Made by a program: the position numbers and the translations under genes
Origin: Castor canadensis
Lineage: Eukaryota; Chordata; Mammalia; Rodentia; Castoridae
NCBI RefSeq assembly: GCF_047511655.1
Contig: NC_133401.1
Coordinates: 18,349,501-18,413,500 of the forward strand
Reading direction: 5' to 3'
Length of the DNA: 64,000 bases
Shown here: positions 1-12,280 of the stretch, in pieces
How positions within the stretch are numbered: the stretch's first letter is position 1
Layout: each line of letters starts with the position of its first letter
The notes under the pieces: generated by a model
What the model saw: only the letters and a program-made list of their open reading frames with translations
What the model was told of the DNA's origin: nothing
Databases searched by the model: none

Positions 1-390
1 AATTAGTATACCCACTATGGAAAGCAGTATGGAAGTTCTTTAAAAAAACCAAAAATTAACTAACATATGATTCAGCAATGCCACTCCTGGGTAAATATCT
101 GAGGAATGTTATTCAGAATAAAATAAAAACACCTGCACAGCCATGTTTATTGCAGCATTATCACAATAGTCTAACTACAGAAAAAGCCCAGATGTCCTAC
201 AACTGGTGAATGGATTAAGAAAAATGTGGGATATATATACAATGGAATATTATTCAGCCACAAAAAAGAGTGAAAATTTGTCATTTGCAGGTAAATGGAT
301 GGAACTGGAGAACATCACTTTAAGTGAAATTAGCCAGGCTCAGAAGGCCAAAAATGCCATGTTCTCTCTCATATGCAAAACACAAAACAA
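1..390 (+). mobile_element. L1 ORF2 3' end, fragment
   Basis: This is the extreme C-terminal coding part of a LINE-1 ORF2. Reading forward gives the usual tail of these elements, including EWIKK, a YTMEYYSA-like run at 236-262, KWMELENI near 293-315 and MFSLICK near 360-378. Stops occur further upstream in the same frame, so it is dead. It has no 3' UTR and is followed directly by an internal ORF2 segment of another L1 piece. Confidence 0.85.
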
Positions 391-2650
391 GCAAAAGGAG
401 AGAAATAATAAAAATAAGGGCCAAAATTAATGAATAGAAACAAACAAACAAAAAAAACTATACAGAGAATTAATGAAACAAAAAGCTGGTTCTTTGAAAA
501 AATAAAGAAGATTGACAAGCCTCTGGCAAATCTGACTAAAATTGGGAAAGAAAAGATCCAAATTAGTACAATCAGAAATGAAAAAGGGAAATAAGAACAA
601 ACACCAAGGAAATCCAGGGAATCATCAGAGATCATCAGAGATGATTGAATATTGATGCAAAAATCCTCAATAAAATAATGGCAAGCCAAATACAACAACA
701 TATCAGAAAGATCATTCACCATGACCAAATTGGCTTCATCTCAGGGATGCAAGGATGGTTTAACATATGCAAATCAATAAATGTAATACAGCACATTAAT
801 AGAAGCAAACAAAAAACCACTTTATCATCTCAATAGAGGCAGAAAAAGCCTTTGATAAGATTCAACACCATTTCATGAGAAAATCTCTAAGAAAACTAGG
901 AATAGAAGGAATGTGCCTCAACATTATAAAGGCTATATATGACAAACCTATAGTCAACATCATACTTAATGGGGGAAAAACTGAAACCATTCTCCCTAAA
1001 ATCAGGAATGAGACAAGGGTGCCCATTATCTCCACTCCTATTCAACATAGTACTGGAATTTCTAGCCAGAGCAGCTGGGCAAGAGGAAGAAATAAAAGGA
1101 ATACAAATAGATAAAAAAAAATAGTCAAACTATCCTTATTTGCAGATGAGATGATCCTACATCTCAAAGATCTAAAAAATGCACTCCAAAACTCCTAGAA
1201 AACATAAATAGCTTCAGTAATGTAGCAGGATACAAAACCAACTTACAAAAATCAGTAGCCTTTATATACAGCAACTATGAACAGATTGAGAAAGAATATA
1301 TGAAAACAATACTATTTACAATAGCCTCAAAAAATCAAATACCTAGGGATAAACTTAACAAAGGATATAAATGATCTCAACAAGGAGAAATACAAACCAC
1401 TGAAGAAGAGATTGAGGAAGACTACAGAAGGTGGAGAGATCTCCCATGCTAATAGATTGGCAGAATCAGATTGTAAAAATGTCTATACTACCAAAAGCAA
1501 TCTACATGTTCAACACAATTCCAATCAAAAGCAGTGATTCATCACAGAGATTGAAAAATCTACCCTAAAGTTCATTTGGAAACACAAAAGACTGAAAATA
1601 GCCGAGGTAATACTGAGCAAAAAGAGTAATGCTGGAGGTATCACAATACCCAACTTCAGACTATACCACAGAGTTATAGCAATAAAAACAGCATGATACT
1701 GGCACAAAGGCAGACATGAAGACTGGTGGAACAGAACAGAGGACCCGGATATGAATCAATGCAGCTAAGCCCAACTTATTTTTGACAAAGGTGCCAAAAA
1801 CGTATGATGGAGAAAAGACAGCCTCTTCAACAAATTTTGCTCAGAAAAGTGGTTATCTGCCTGCAAAAAATGGAAACTAGATTCATGCATGTCACCCTGT
1901 ATTAGTATCATCTCAAAGTGGATTAAGGACCTTAATATCAGATCTGAAACCTTGCAGTTAGTACAGGAAAGAGCAGGGAATACTCTGGAAGCAATAGGTA
2001 TAGGCAAGGACTTCCTCAATAGAACCCCAGCAGCTCAGCAATTAAGAGAAATCATGGACAAATGGGACTACATGAAATTAAAAAGCTTCTGCAGAACAAA
2101 AGAAATGGTCTCTAAATTGAAGAGACCACCCACAGAGTGGGAGAAAATATTTGCTGGCTATACATCAAAGGACTGATAACCAGAATATATAGGGAGCTCA
2201 AAAAACAAAACTCTCCCAAAAATCAATGAACCAATAAAGAAGTGAGCAACTGATCTAAACAGAACTTTTTCAAAGAAAGAAGTCCAAATGGACAAAAAAA
2301 AAGCACATGAAAAAATGCTCACCATTCCTGGCAATAAAGGAAATGTAAATCAAAACCACACTAAGATTCCGTCTAACTCCTGTTAGAATAGCTATCATCA
2401 AAAACACCACCACCAACAAATTTGGTGAGGATGTGAACAAAAAGGAAACCTCATACACTACTGGTGGGAATGTAAGCTAGTAAACCACTATGGAAAACAA
2501 TAAGGAGGCTCCTTAAAAAAGTAAACATAGATCTGCCATATGATCTAGCAATACAACTCCTAGGGATATATCTAAAGGAATACCACTCAGGTTACTCTAG
2601 AGGCATCTGCACACCCATGTTTATTGCAACACTATTCACAATAGCCAAGA
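391..2650 (+). mobile_element. L1 ORF2 fragment, reverse transcriptase to C-terminus
   Basis: This segment reads as L1 ORF2 from the linker after the endonuclease (KSWFFEKI-like at 480-510), through the reverse transcriptase ([14 protein letters not shown] near 723-763, a degraded [10 protein letters not shown] region near 1030-1060), to the C-terminal domain near 2100-2650. The catalytic FADD-type motif near 1139-1153 reads FADE, so the second Asp is altered. Many stops and frameshifts interrupt the frame. There is no poly-A end; a different L1 piece starts at about 2651. Confidence 0.85.
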
Positions 2651-5109
2651 CTACCCCACAACATATTAACAATAAAAAACAAGCACAGAGAATAGAGAAA
2701 GAATATTGAAGGCTGTAAGAGAGAAAAAACAAATAACATACAAAGGTAAACCCATCAAAATCACAGCTGACTTCTCAACAGAAACACTAAAAGCAAGAAG
2801 AGCTTGGGGTGAGATCATCTGGGCACTGAATGAAAATAACTTCAACCCTAGGATACTCTACCCAGCAAAACTATGATACAAAATAGATGGAGCAATAAAA
2901 GTCTTCCATGTTAAGCAGAAACTAAAACCATATGTGACCACAAAGCAACCACTACAAAAGATTCTTCAAGGGATTCTGCACACAGAAAGTGAAACCCAAC
3001 ATAACCATGAAAGGGCAGGCAGCACCAAACTACAGGAAAAGAAAAAGCAAGAAAGTAGAGAGTAACCTCAACTTAGGTATGCACAATCAAACCTTCAAAC
3101 AACTAAGACAACTAAATGATAGGAATCACCACATACCTATCAGTACTAACACTTAATGTTAATGGACTTAATTCTCCCATCAAAAGGCACTGTTTGATGA
3201 GCTGGATTAAAAAGGAAGATCCAACAATTTGTTGCTTACAGGAGACCCATCTCACTGACAGAAATAAGCATAGGCTTAGGATGAAAGGCTGGAAGAAGAT
3301 TTACCAAGCCAATGGTCCCTGAAAACAAGCAGGAGTAGCAATACTTATCTCTGACAAAGTAGACTTCAAACCTACATTGAGCAAATGAGATAAAGAAGGA
3401 CATTCTATATTAATAAAAGGGGAATTAGACCAAAAGGAGATAACAATTATCAACCTATATGCACCCAATGTCAATGTACCCAATTTCATCAAACATACCC
3501 TGAAAGACCTAAAAGCATATATTAACTCCAACACAGTGGTTGTGGGAGACTTTAACACCCAATTATCACCAATAGATAGGTCATCCAAACAAAAATTCAA
3601 TAAAGAAATCCTAGATCTAAAATATAACATAGATCAAATGGACCTAGTAGATGTCTACAGAACATTTCATCCAACTTCTACACAATATACATTCTTCTCA
3701 GCAGCCCATGGAACCTTCTCCAAAATAGATCATATCCTAGGGCACAAAGCAAGCCTCAGCAAATATAAGAAAATAGAAATTATACCATGCATTCCAGCTG
3801 ATCACAATGCAATAAAACTAGAACTCAACAACAAAAGTAAAGACAAAAACCATGCAAACAGCTGGAAACTGAATAACTCATTGCTTAATGAACAATGGGT
3901 CATTGATGAAATAAAAGAGGAAATTAAAAAGTTCCTGGAAGTCAATGAAAATGAAAACACAACCTACCGGAACCTATGGGGCACAGCTAAGGCAGTCCTG
4001 AGAGGAAAGTTTATAGCCATATATTAAAAAGACTGAAAGATCCCAAATCAATGACCTAATGATACATCTCAAACTCCTAGAAAAACAAGAACAAGCAAAT
4101 TCCAAAACAAATAGAAGGAGAGAAATAATAAAAACAAGAGCTGAAATCAATGAAATAGAAACAAAAAAAACCATATAAAGAATTAATGAAACAATTGCTG
4201 GTTCTTTGAAAAAATAAACAAGATTGACAGACCCCTGACAAAAATGACTAAAATGAGGAGAGAAAAAACCCAAATTAGTAGAATCAGGATGCAAAAGGGG
4301 AGATAACAACAAACACCATGGAAGTCCAGGAAATCATCAGAGACTACTTTGAGAACCTATAGTCAAATAAATTTGAAAATCTTAAAGAAATGGACAGATT
4401 TCTAGATACATATGATCATCCAAAACTGAACCAAGAGGATATTAATACCTGAATAGATCTAGAACACAAAATGAAATTGAAGCAGCAATCAAGAGTCTCC
4501 CCAAAAAGCAAAGTTCAGGACCTGATGGATTCTCTGCTGAATTCTATCAGACCTTTAAAGAACTGACACTAGCCCTCCTTAAACTGTTCCACAAAATAGA
4601 AAGGAAAGGAAAACTGCCTAACACATTTTATGAAGCCAGTATTACACTTATCCCAAAACCAGGCAAAGACACCTCCAAAAAGGAGAACTATAGGCCAATC
4701 TCCTTAATGATCATTGATGCAAAAATCCTCAATAATATAATGGCAAACTGAATTCAGCAACCCATCAAAAAGATTATTCACCACGACCAAGTAGGCTTCA
4801 TCCCAGGAATGCAGGGCTGGTTCAACATACGAAAATCAATAAATATAATAAACCACATTAATAGAAGCAAAGACAAAAACCACTTGATCATCTCAATAGA
4901 TACAGAAAAAGCCTTGATAAGATCCAACACCATTTCATGATAAAAGCTCTAAGAAAACTAGGAATAGAAGGGAAGTACCTCAACATTATAAAAGCTATAT
5001 ATGACAAACCTACAGCCAGCATTATACTTAATGGAGAAAGACTGAAACCATTCTCTCTAAAATCAGGAACTAGACAAAGATGCCCACTGTCTCCACTCCT
5101 ATTCAACAT
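2651..5109 (+). mobile_element. L1 fragment: ORF1 C-terminus plus ORF2 endonuclease/RT
   Basis: 2690-3065 matches the C-terminal part of L1 ORF1 (ILKAVREK, ITADFSTETLKARRAW). ORF2 follows near 3116 with the endonuclease start LTLNVNGLNSPIKR. Endonuclease residues are readable: QETHL (3239-3253), GDFNT (3542-3556), DHILGHK (about 3728-3748) and ADHNA (about 3798-3812). An in-frame TGA near 3320 and later frameshifts kill the frame. RT sequence continues to PLSPLLFNI near 5090-5109, where it is cut off and joined to inverted 5' UTR sequence. Confidence 0.85.
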
Positions 5110-5640
5110 AGAAGTTGATTAAAGGGTTAGAAAGAGTAGTTGGGTGGAAGAAGAATGGATTGTAGCACAAGAGAAGGGAAAGTGAAGATGGTAAGAATAG
5201 GGATAAGAGAATAGTGATGGTAAAGTTAATAATATAAAAATAAAGAAAAAAAAGACACAATAAAAACACCTGTTTCAGGAACCACAAAAGTTCAGTCTTT
5301 TGCTAAAAGTTCTTAGGTGTCTAATCCTGGTATTGGCATAGAAGCAGAAGCTCTGATGTAGTCTCACCAGGTGACTGGATTGTGAGTAGTATTTGTTCCT
5401 TCTTTCCACAAGAGTAGTGGGAATTGTGAGGTGAGGTAAGACAGCCAGCTCATGCATGGTGGTCAGAGCTGTTGTTTTCACCAGGGGACAGCTGTGTTGT
5501 CCTTCAGCAGCAGCTGTGTTTGGTTAGTTGCTCCCCCAGCAAGGTGGGGGAATTCACTTTTGAATGCTGCCCTCTGTCCCAGAGATCAGCTCCAGAATCC
5601 TCCACCTGCCCTATTTGAGAGGTTGCATCATGCATCTATG
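5110..5640 (-). mobile_element. L1 5' UTR segment, inverted
   Basis: Read on the minus strand, this matches the 5' UTR of the L1 at 57141-62880 (compare its 57500-58000). It abuts plus-strand ORF2 sequence at 5109, so it is an inverted L1 5' end, and it joins the sulfotransferase-bearing block at about 5641. The 97-residue frame across 5452-5745 is an accident of this UTR plus flank, not a gene. Confidence 0.7.
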
Positions 5641-6711
5641 GTATTGAGGTGGGGAAAGGAACTCTGCAAATTGGTGGGTTTGGGTGTCATCAACATTGAA
5701 AGGGAGAATGACACTGAAGAGCCAAGGGCAATGGAAGTATTATAAACAGATTTTACAGAATAGCCCAAAAGTGATAGCAACAGATGTATCCATTGACAAA
5801 TTATTCATAAACAAATACTGGTGCACAGATACCATGGAATATAATTTAGTCTTAAAAATAAAAATATTCTGACACATTCTGTAATGGATGAATATTGAGG
5901 GCAGTTTACTAAATGAAGTAAGTCAGTTGCAAAAGAACAAATACTATTCATTATTTCATTTATGTGAAATACCCTGAATATTTAAATTTGTCCAAACTGA
6001 ATGTAGAATGGTGGTGAACCAGGACTGTAAGTAAAGGTTAGTATTGAGCTGATGTGCAATGGCTAAATTTCAGTTTTCCCCGATGAAAAACTTATGACTG
6101 TTTGCCTAGCCAAAATGGCAATGTACCTAACACTGCTGGACTGTATGCTCAGAAATATTTACAATAATTGTAAAAAAGCCTTGTATCAAAATGCTGTTTC
6201 ACTACTTGATTGGCATATATCCGTAACTTTTCCTTCTTTATCCAGGAACAAACTGGTTGGTTGAGATTCTCTGTCTGACTCATACCAAGGAGGATCCCAA
6301 GTGGATCAAATCTGTGCCCATCAGGGTCCTTGTACCATGGGTAGAGACTGATGTGCAATTTGAATTACTGAAAAGTACAGAGGGCTCACAATTAATCACC
6401 ACCCACGTTCCCATACAACTCTTCCCAAGTCTTTCTTCAGTTCCAAGGCAAAGGTCAGTGTCTAATTGTTGAATAATATTTGGTCAATGCTTTTGGAATT
6501 TTATGTTCCTAGATCTATCCTGGAGGTCTTGCTGAAATGCAGTGTCATTCTGTGGGAGGGACCTGAGATTCTCAGGCATGTGCTATGAAGGTGTGGTCAG
6601 TCCTCAGGTCATACTGTAGTACAATGATGAGCACCACTCCACTGATTATCCTAGTCAGAATTGAAGGGGAGAACAAAAGGATGGGCCCAAGTCACAAATC
6701 CAAATCTTAAA
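5641..6711 (+). repeat. Inverted duplicate block Z (counterpart of 49520-50640)
   Basis: About 1.07 kb of low-copy sequence that matches the reverse complement of 49520-50640 along its length. It includes the flank of a SULT2A exon 2, the exon, and the following intron start (TGGAATTTTATGTTCCTAGA near 6494). It ends at 6711 exactly where an L1 with a target-site duplication begins. It marks one end of a large inverted duplication. Confidence 0.8.
6246..6453 (+). pseudogene. SULT2A: SULT2A-like exon 2, copy Z (lone, frameshifted)
   Basis: This is a 208-bp copy of the second coding exon of a SULT2A-type cytosolic sulfotransferase, an enzyme that transfers sulfate from PAPS to steroid or bile-acid hydroxyls. 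It has an AG acceptor at 6244-6245 and a GT donor at 6454-6455. The reading starts TNWLVEILCL, which would complete the PAPS-binding YPKSGTNW motif, and runs through PWVETDVQFELL to THVPIQLFP, which carries the catalytic-region His. One C is missing in the C run at 6424-6426 compared with copy X, so the last ten or so codons shift frame. The exon is 208 rather than 209 bp. No exon 1 or exon 3 is seen nearby on this strand; both flanks are L1. It is a relic of an inverted duplicate. Confidence 0.88.
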
Positions 6712-6725
6712 CCCACTGACAATTT
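6712..6725 (+). repeat. Split L1 target-site duplication, partner 1
   Basis: CCCACTGACAATTT. The partner, in reverse complement, is 13513-13526 (CCCACAGACAATTT), one mismatch in 14. The uninterrupted site is seen in copy X near 49506-49522 on the minus strand. The two halves lie 6.8 kb apart and inverted, which implies an inversion after L1 insertion. Confidence 0.75.
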
Positions 6726-6925
6726 ATTTATTTTATTTTTATTTTAAATTTTATTATTCATATGTGCATACAAGTCTTGGATCATTTCTCCCCCTTACCC
6801 CCACCCCTTCCCTTACCACACACTCCACCCCCTTCCTCTCCCCCTACTCCCTCAATACCCAGCAGAAACTATTTTGCCCTTATTTCTAATTTTGTTGTAG
6901 AGAGAGTATAAGCAATAATAGGAAT
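6726..6925 (-). mobile_element. L1 3' UTR (minus), truncated at an inversion junction
   Basis: A poly-T-rich start is followed by ATTCATATGTGCATACAAG and the C-rich stretch typical of the reverse complement of this genome's young L1 3' UTR. It ends after GTATAAGCAATAATAGGAA and switches abruptly to plus-strand ORF2 sequence at about 6926. I interpret this as an inversion breakpoint inside an L1. Confidence 0.75.
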
Positions 6926-8725
6926 GTCCAATGACATTCATTAAAGAGATTGAAAAATCTACTGTGAAATTTATATGGAAACACAAGAGTCCATGAATAG
7001 CCAAGGCAATACTCAGTCAAAAGAACAATGCTGGAGGTATCACAATACCTGACTTACAACTATATTAGAAAGCAATAACAATAAAAACAGCATGGTCCTG
7101 GCACAAAAACAGACATGAAGACCAGTGGAACAGAATAGAGGACCCAGATATGAATCCAACAACAATAACCAACTTATTTTTGACAAAGGCTCCAAAAACA
7201 TATGATGGAGAAAAGACAGCCTCTTCAACAAATGTTGCTGGGAAAAGTGGTTATCTGTCTGCAAGAAACTGAAACTAGATCCACATTTATCATCCTGTAC
7301 TAGTTATCAACTCAAAATGGATCAAAGACATTAATATCAGACCACAAACTCTAAAGTTGGTGCAGGAAAGAGTAGGAAATACTTTGGAAGTAATAGGTAT
7401 AGGCAAGAACTTCTTCAATGGAACCCCAGCAGCTCAGCAACTAAGAGAAAGTATAGACAAATGGGACTTCATAAAACTAAAAAGCTTCTGCTCAACAAAA
7501 GAAATGGTCTCTAAACTGAAGAGAACATCCACAGAGTGGGAGAAAATATTTGCCAACTACACATCAGACAAAGGACTGATAACCAGAATACATAAGGAAC
7601 TCAAAAAACTAAACTCTTCCAAAATTAATGAAGCAATAAAAAAATGGGCAAGTGAACTCAACAGAACTTTTTCAAAAGAAGAAATTCAAATGGCCAAAAA
7701 ACACATGAAAACATGCTCACCATCTCTAGCAATAAAGGAAATGCAAATTAAAACCGCACTAAGATTCCACCTCATCCTGTTAGAATAGCCATCATTAGTA
7801 ACACCACCAACAACAGGTGTTGGCAAGGATGCGGGGAAAAAGGAACCTTTTTACACTGCTGGTGGGAATGCAAACTAGTACAACCACTCTGGAAAAAATT
7901 TGGAGACATCTTAAAAATCTAAACATACATCTACCATATGATCTAGCAATACCACTCTTGGGGATATACCCAAAAGAATGTGACACAGACTACTCCAGAG
8001 TCACTTGCACACCCATGTTTATTGCAGCACTATTCACAATAGCCAAGTTATGAAAACAGTCAAGATGCCCCACTACTGACGAATGGATTAAAAAAGTGGT
8101 ATTTATACACAATGGAATACTACTCAGCCATGAAGAAGAATGAAATCTTATTATTCGCAGGTAAATGGATGGAACTGGGGATCATCATTCTAAGCTAGGT
8201 TAGCCTGGCCCAAAAACCCAAAAATAGTATGTTCTCCCTCATATGTGGACATTAGATCAAGGGTGAACACAACAAAGGAACTGAACTTTGATCACATGAT
8301 AAGGTGAGAGCCCACAAGGGAGGTATGAGGATAGGTAAGACACCCAAAAAGCAAGATAGCATGTGATGCTCTCAATGAAGAGAAACTAATGTAGAAACTT
8401 TAAAGAGACAGAGGCCAATAGGAGAAGTTGGATCAGGAACTAGAGAAAAGGTTAGTTGGAGAAAACTCAATTTAGAAAGTAACACTTATGTACAGAAAAG
8501 CACTGAGATGAATCTCACACTATAGCTATCCTTATCTCAAATAGGAAAAACCCTCGATTCTACTTATTAATATTTATAATCTGTCTTCAACAAAATTAGA
8601 GATAAGGGCATAACAGTTTCTGCTCAGAGGTGGGGGCTCAGAGGGAGGGGAAGAGGGAGGGAGAGTGATGGGGGAGAGAGATGACCCAGATATTGTAAGC
8701 ACATATGAATAAAAGAAATAATTTT
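6926..8725 (+). mobile_element. L1 ORF2 C-terminus and 3' UTR
   Basis: Begins in ORF2 at [13 protein letters not shown] and runs to the ORF2 end near 8250. A 143-codon open stretch lies at 7357-7788 with [20 protein letters not shown] and [20 protein letters not shown]. The 3' UTR follows (8270-8700) with a G-rich run at 8625-8680 and an end near CACATATGAATAAAAG. It appears to be inserted into another L1, whose ORF2 resumes at 8726. Confidence 0.85.
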
Positions 8726-10319
8726 TAAAAAATCATTAGCTTTTCTATACACCAATAACAAAAAATTGGAGAAAGAATATATGGAAACAATTCCATTTAC
8801 AATAGCCTCAAAAAAAAAAAATCAAATACCTAGGAGTAAATTTAACAAAGAATTTGAATGACTTCTACAAGAAGAACTATAAACCCCTGAAGAAAGAGAT
8901 CAAGGAAGACTACAGAAGGTGAGAGATCACCTGTGCTCACGGATTGGTAGAATCAACATAGTAAAAATGGCTATACTACCAAAAACAAACTACATGTTTA
9001 ATACAATTCCCATCAAAATCCAAATGACATTCATCATAGAGATTAAAAAATCTACCCTAAAATTCATTTGGAAACACAGCAGACTGCGAATAGCGAAGGC
9101 AATACTCAGCAAAAAGAGCAATGCTTGAAGTATGACAATACCGGATTTCAAACTATATTACAAAGCAATAGCAATAAAAACAGCATGGTCCTGACACAAA
9201 AACAGACATGAAGACCAGTGGAACAGAATAGGGGACCCAGATATGAATCCAACAACAATAACTAACTTATTTTTGACAAAGGCTCCAAAAACATACGATG
9301 GAGAAAAGACAGCCTCTTCAACAAATGTTGCTGGGAAACGTGGTTATCCATCTGCAAGAAACTGAAACTAGATCCATGTTTATCACCCTGTACTAGTATC
9401 AACTCAAAATGGGTCAAGGACCTTAATATCAGACCCAAAACTCTGAAGTTAGTACAGAAAAGATCAGGGAATACTCTGGAAGTAATAGGTATAGGCAAGG
9501 ACTTCCTCAATAGACCCCAGCAGCTCAGCCACTGAGAGAAAAGATGGACAAATGGGACTACATGAAATTAAGAAGCTTCAGCACAACAAAAGAAATGGTC
9601 TCTAAACTGAAGAGAACACCCACAGAGTAGGAGAAAATATTTGCCAGCTATACATCAGACAAAGGACTGACAACCAGAATATACAAGGAACTTTAAAAAA
9701 TAAACTCTTCTGAAATCAATGAACTAATAAAGAAATGGGCAACTGAACTAAACAGAACTTTCTCAAAAGAAGAAATTCAAATGGAGAACATTATTCTGAA
9801 CGAGGTTAGCCAGGCTCAGAAGACCAAAAATCATATGTTCTCCCTCATATGTGGACTTTAGACCTAGTGCAAAGGCAGTATTGTTGTTGGACTTGGGTCA
9901 CACGCTAAAGGGAAAGCACATATGGGAGGTATAGGGATATGTAGGAAACCCAAAACTTAAGAGTGTTTGATGTCCCCACTGCAGAGGAGCTAATACAGTA
10001 AACTTAAAGGGACAGAGGTCAATATAGGAAGGTGATTAGGAACTAATGAAGAGTTCAGGTAGAGATGAATCAATTCTGGTTGTAACACATTTGTACATGG
10101 AAGCAATGCTAGGACTCTCTCTGTATTGCTAGCCTTATTTCAACTAGCAAAAATGTTTTGTCTTTCTTATTATTGCTTATGCCTTTCTTGAACAAAATTA
10201 GAGAAAAGGGCAGAACAGGTTCTACCTGGAAGTGAGGGGGGAGGGGGGGCTGGGGAGCAAAGGAGAGAAATGGCCCAAACAATGTACGCACATATGAATA
10301 AATGAATAAATAACAAATA
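8726..10319 (+). mobile_element. L1 ORF2 C-terminal part and 3' UTR with poly-A end
   Basis: Resumes at the ORF2 sequence KSLAFLYT and continues through the C-terminal domain with stops. An internal deletion near 9780 joins it to the end of ORF2 (ENIILNEVSQAQKTKN). The 3' UTR runs to ATGAATAAATGAATAAATAA at 10319. Its 3' end abuts the sequence AAAAGGTAGCAATACC, which has a partner at 18455-18470 next to an L1 5' end. That suggests this is the 3' half of the L1 whose 5' half is 14637-18454. Confidence 0.8.
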
Positions 10320-10335
10320 AAAAGGTAGCAATACC
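10320..10335 (+). repeat. Split L1 target-site duplication, partner 2
   Basis: AAAAGGTAGCAATACC sits directly after an L1 3' end. Its reverse complement recurs at 18455-18470 with two mismatches, directly after an L1 5' end. The related empty-type sequence is near 35833-35850. Confidence 0.65.
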
Positions 10336-10880
10336 TATACCACAGCCTGAATGCTATACTGCCTGGAAACTTTGTACACAAGACTGTAAGACATCACATT
10401 GAAATAAAACTTCCCACTATGTGTTAGAGCATAGACAAAATATAGACAAGTTCTTTGTCAGAATGTAACATAAATGGTCTCTAGTCCAACTCCCAATAGA
10501 GTCCTAGTTCCCATCTGAATCTGCATTATCTGAGTCAAATGTTGGCATTCCCATAAGCATCCTGGTCTTGTGAGAACCCACTGAAATCACCCATTTAACT
10601 CTGTCTAAAGCATTCAATACTTTACAACCAGCTTCTATAAATTCTTCCAAAATTCTTCTACAAACCAGTTCCAAAGGCTTCTGAAGCACTTGAATATCTA
10701 TTATCACAAAGTGACCCCAATAATAAGTACTATTTTTCTGTGTCAGTTTTTCATCCCTGTGACAAAATACATGAAAGAAACAACTTAAAGGAGGAAATAT
10801 TAATGTTGCATCATGGGTTCAGAGGTTATGGGCCATGGATGGCTGCCCCACAACTTTTATGTCTGCAGTGAGGCCACTGC
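10336..10880 (-). repeat. MaLR-like retroelement remnant (counterpart of 35831-36500)
   Basis: Matches 35831-36330 in direct orientation by eye. The end at 10735-10880 (CAGTTTTTCATCCCTGTGAC, then ACAACTTAAAGGAGGAAATA) resembles the reverse strand of an ERVL-MaLR LTR. The 67-codon minus-strand frame at 10504-10707 lies inside it. The counterpart at 35.8-36.2 kb is diverged, so I do not call a gene. Family assignment is from memory of MaLR consensus style. Confidence 0.45.
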
Positions 10881-11240
10881 ACATGTTTTCTCTCATACAT
10901 GGAAGATAGTTCCAAAAGACAAACATACACACAAAAGCAAGCATGATCATATACACACTGAGATGTAGAATAGTGGAACTACTCTATGGAACTTGGGGAA
11001 AGAGGGAAAGGAAAAGATGACAGAGCATCACTAACTTCATAAATATAACATCTGTGAAGGTAGACAATATGAGGATGTATATTGAAAAAAATGGGGGCTG
11101 GGTGGGTTGTCCTCATGGTGAAGACAAATACTACAGAGGAAATCAAAGAGGAAAACACTAGTGAAATATATGACACATAATTACAATATAGGCTAGACAA
11201 GCATGCGGGGAAAGATGACAAAATGAGTTCATTACATTAA
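10881..11240 (+). mobile_element. L1 3' UTR of a second family (counterpart of 39183-39420)
   Basis: Begins CATGTTTTCTCTCATACATG and runs through GAACTACTCTATGGAACTTG. It matches 39183-39420 closely in direct orientation. It is the 3' UTR of an L1 family different from the common one here. It joins the MaLR-like remnant abruptly, as expected of a deletion in this arm. Confidence 0.65.
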
Positions 11241-12160
11241 TCTGGGTGAGATGTACCCATGGTTCGGGTTATAAAAGGAGTGGTAAATATATATTTGCTA
11301 TTTTAAAAAATTGCATTGACCACAAGTGACAAGACCCATCTCAGTACCTGGGATGCTGCAATGAACAATCAAATATCTCACCTCTTAATTGAGAGACATG
11401 TAAAATAAACAAATAAATACTGTGTACTGAGTAAACTAAAAGAGAAGATGAGAAACGTGGGGAAGGATGCTATTTCATCTAGTGTTGAAACAAATATCCC
11501 CACAAAAACAGCAACATATTGACAGAGACCAAATGAATGTGTGAGTCATAGTGTAGACTTGGTTAATTACATAAAGGAAGAGAACAGGGGATGCTAGAAA
11601 GAGATAGAAAGGAAAACGTGAGATTTCATAATCTTGTTAGTATGGGGTGGGGTGGCTGGCTGATGAAGACAAAGGTGAAGTAGACCCATACAGGGAATGG
11701 GAAAAGAAGGCTCAGTGTTCACTATATTGAATTACAGATATCTGTGACTATCTCCAGAGAACATTCTGTAGGTTGCTGAGTCTTAGAAGACAATCCTGCA
11801 AAAATATAAGACTCACATATACCTCTCAGGAAAACTGCAGTTGCAAGTATGTGAGAATGCCCAGAAGTTACAAATAACTAAAACTTTGGAGATGCTAGAA
11901 CTATACAAATAGTTTTGAGAAACATAGAAAAGTGGATTCAGGCTGTTTTGGAAAAGGGCATTGGTAACAAAATAGTAGAAGGTCAATCATTTTTTCTGGA
12001 AAACCAATGAAAAGTGGACTTTCAGAAATGACACCTTAGGAGAGTAGGAAGAATAACGTGAGTCCTCTATGCCAGTACTGGAAAACATGGCAACCAAGAA
12101 CAGGCAGGATGGTTTATCTTGAGGCAAGTTAAGTGTTGGCTGGAGTTCTGCTGCTGTGTA
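11241..12160. other. Unassigned stretch
   Basis: About 0.9 kb without a recognised gene or repeat. There are only short accidental frames. I could not match it by eye to the right arm, so it may be unique or an old repeat. Confidence 0.4.
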
Positions 12161-12280
12161 GCAAGCTAATAATCTAGATAAGCAGATTATGAAAGTCAAG
12201 ATGCAGAGAGAAATTTTGAATGGAAACAAGTGTTCTTTCCTTTCTTCTTATTGGTTGCTATAAATAACTCAAATTTCTTT

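Noticed and set aside
5452-5745. 97-codon plus-strand frame
   Set aside because: Its first half is inverted L1 5' UTR and its second half is SULT2A intron flank; it is a chance fusion.
10504-10707. 67-codon minus-strand frame with plausible protein-like composition
   Set aside because: The same sequence recurs diverged at about 36.0-36.2 kb within MaLR-like repeats, so it is best explained as retroelement sequence.
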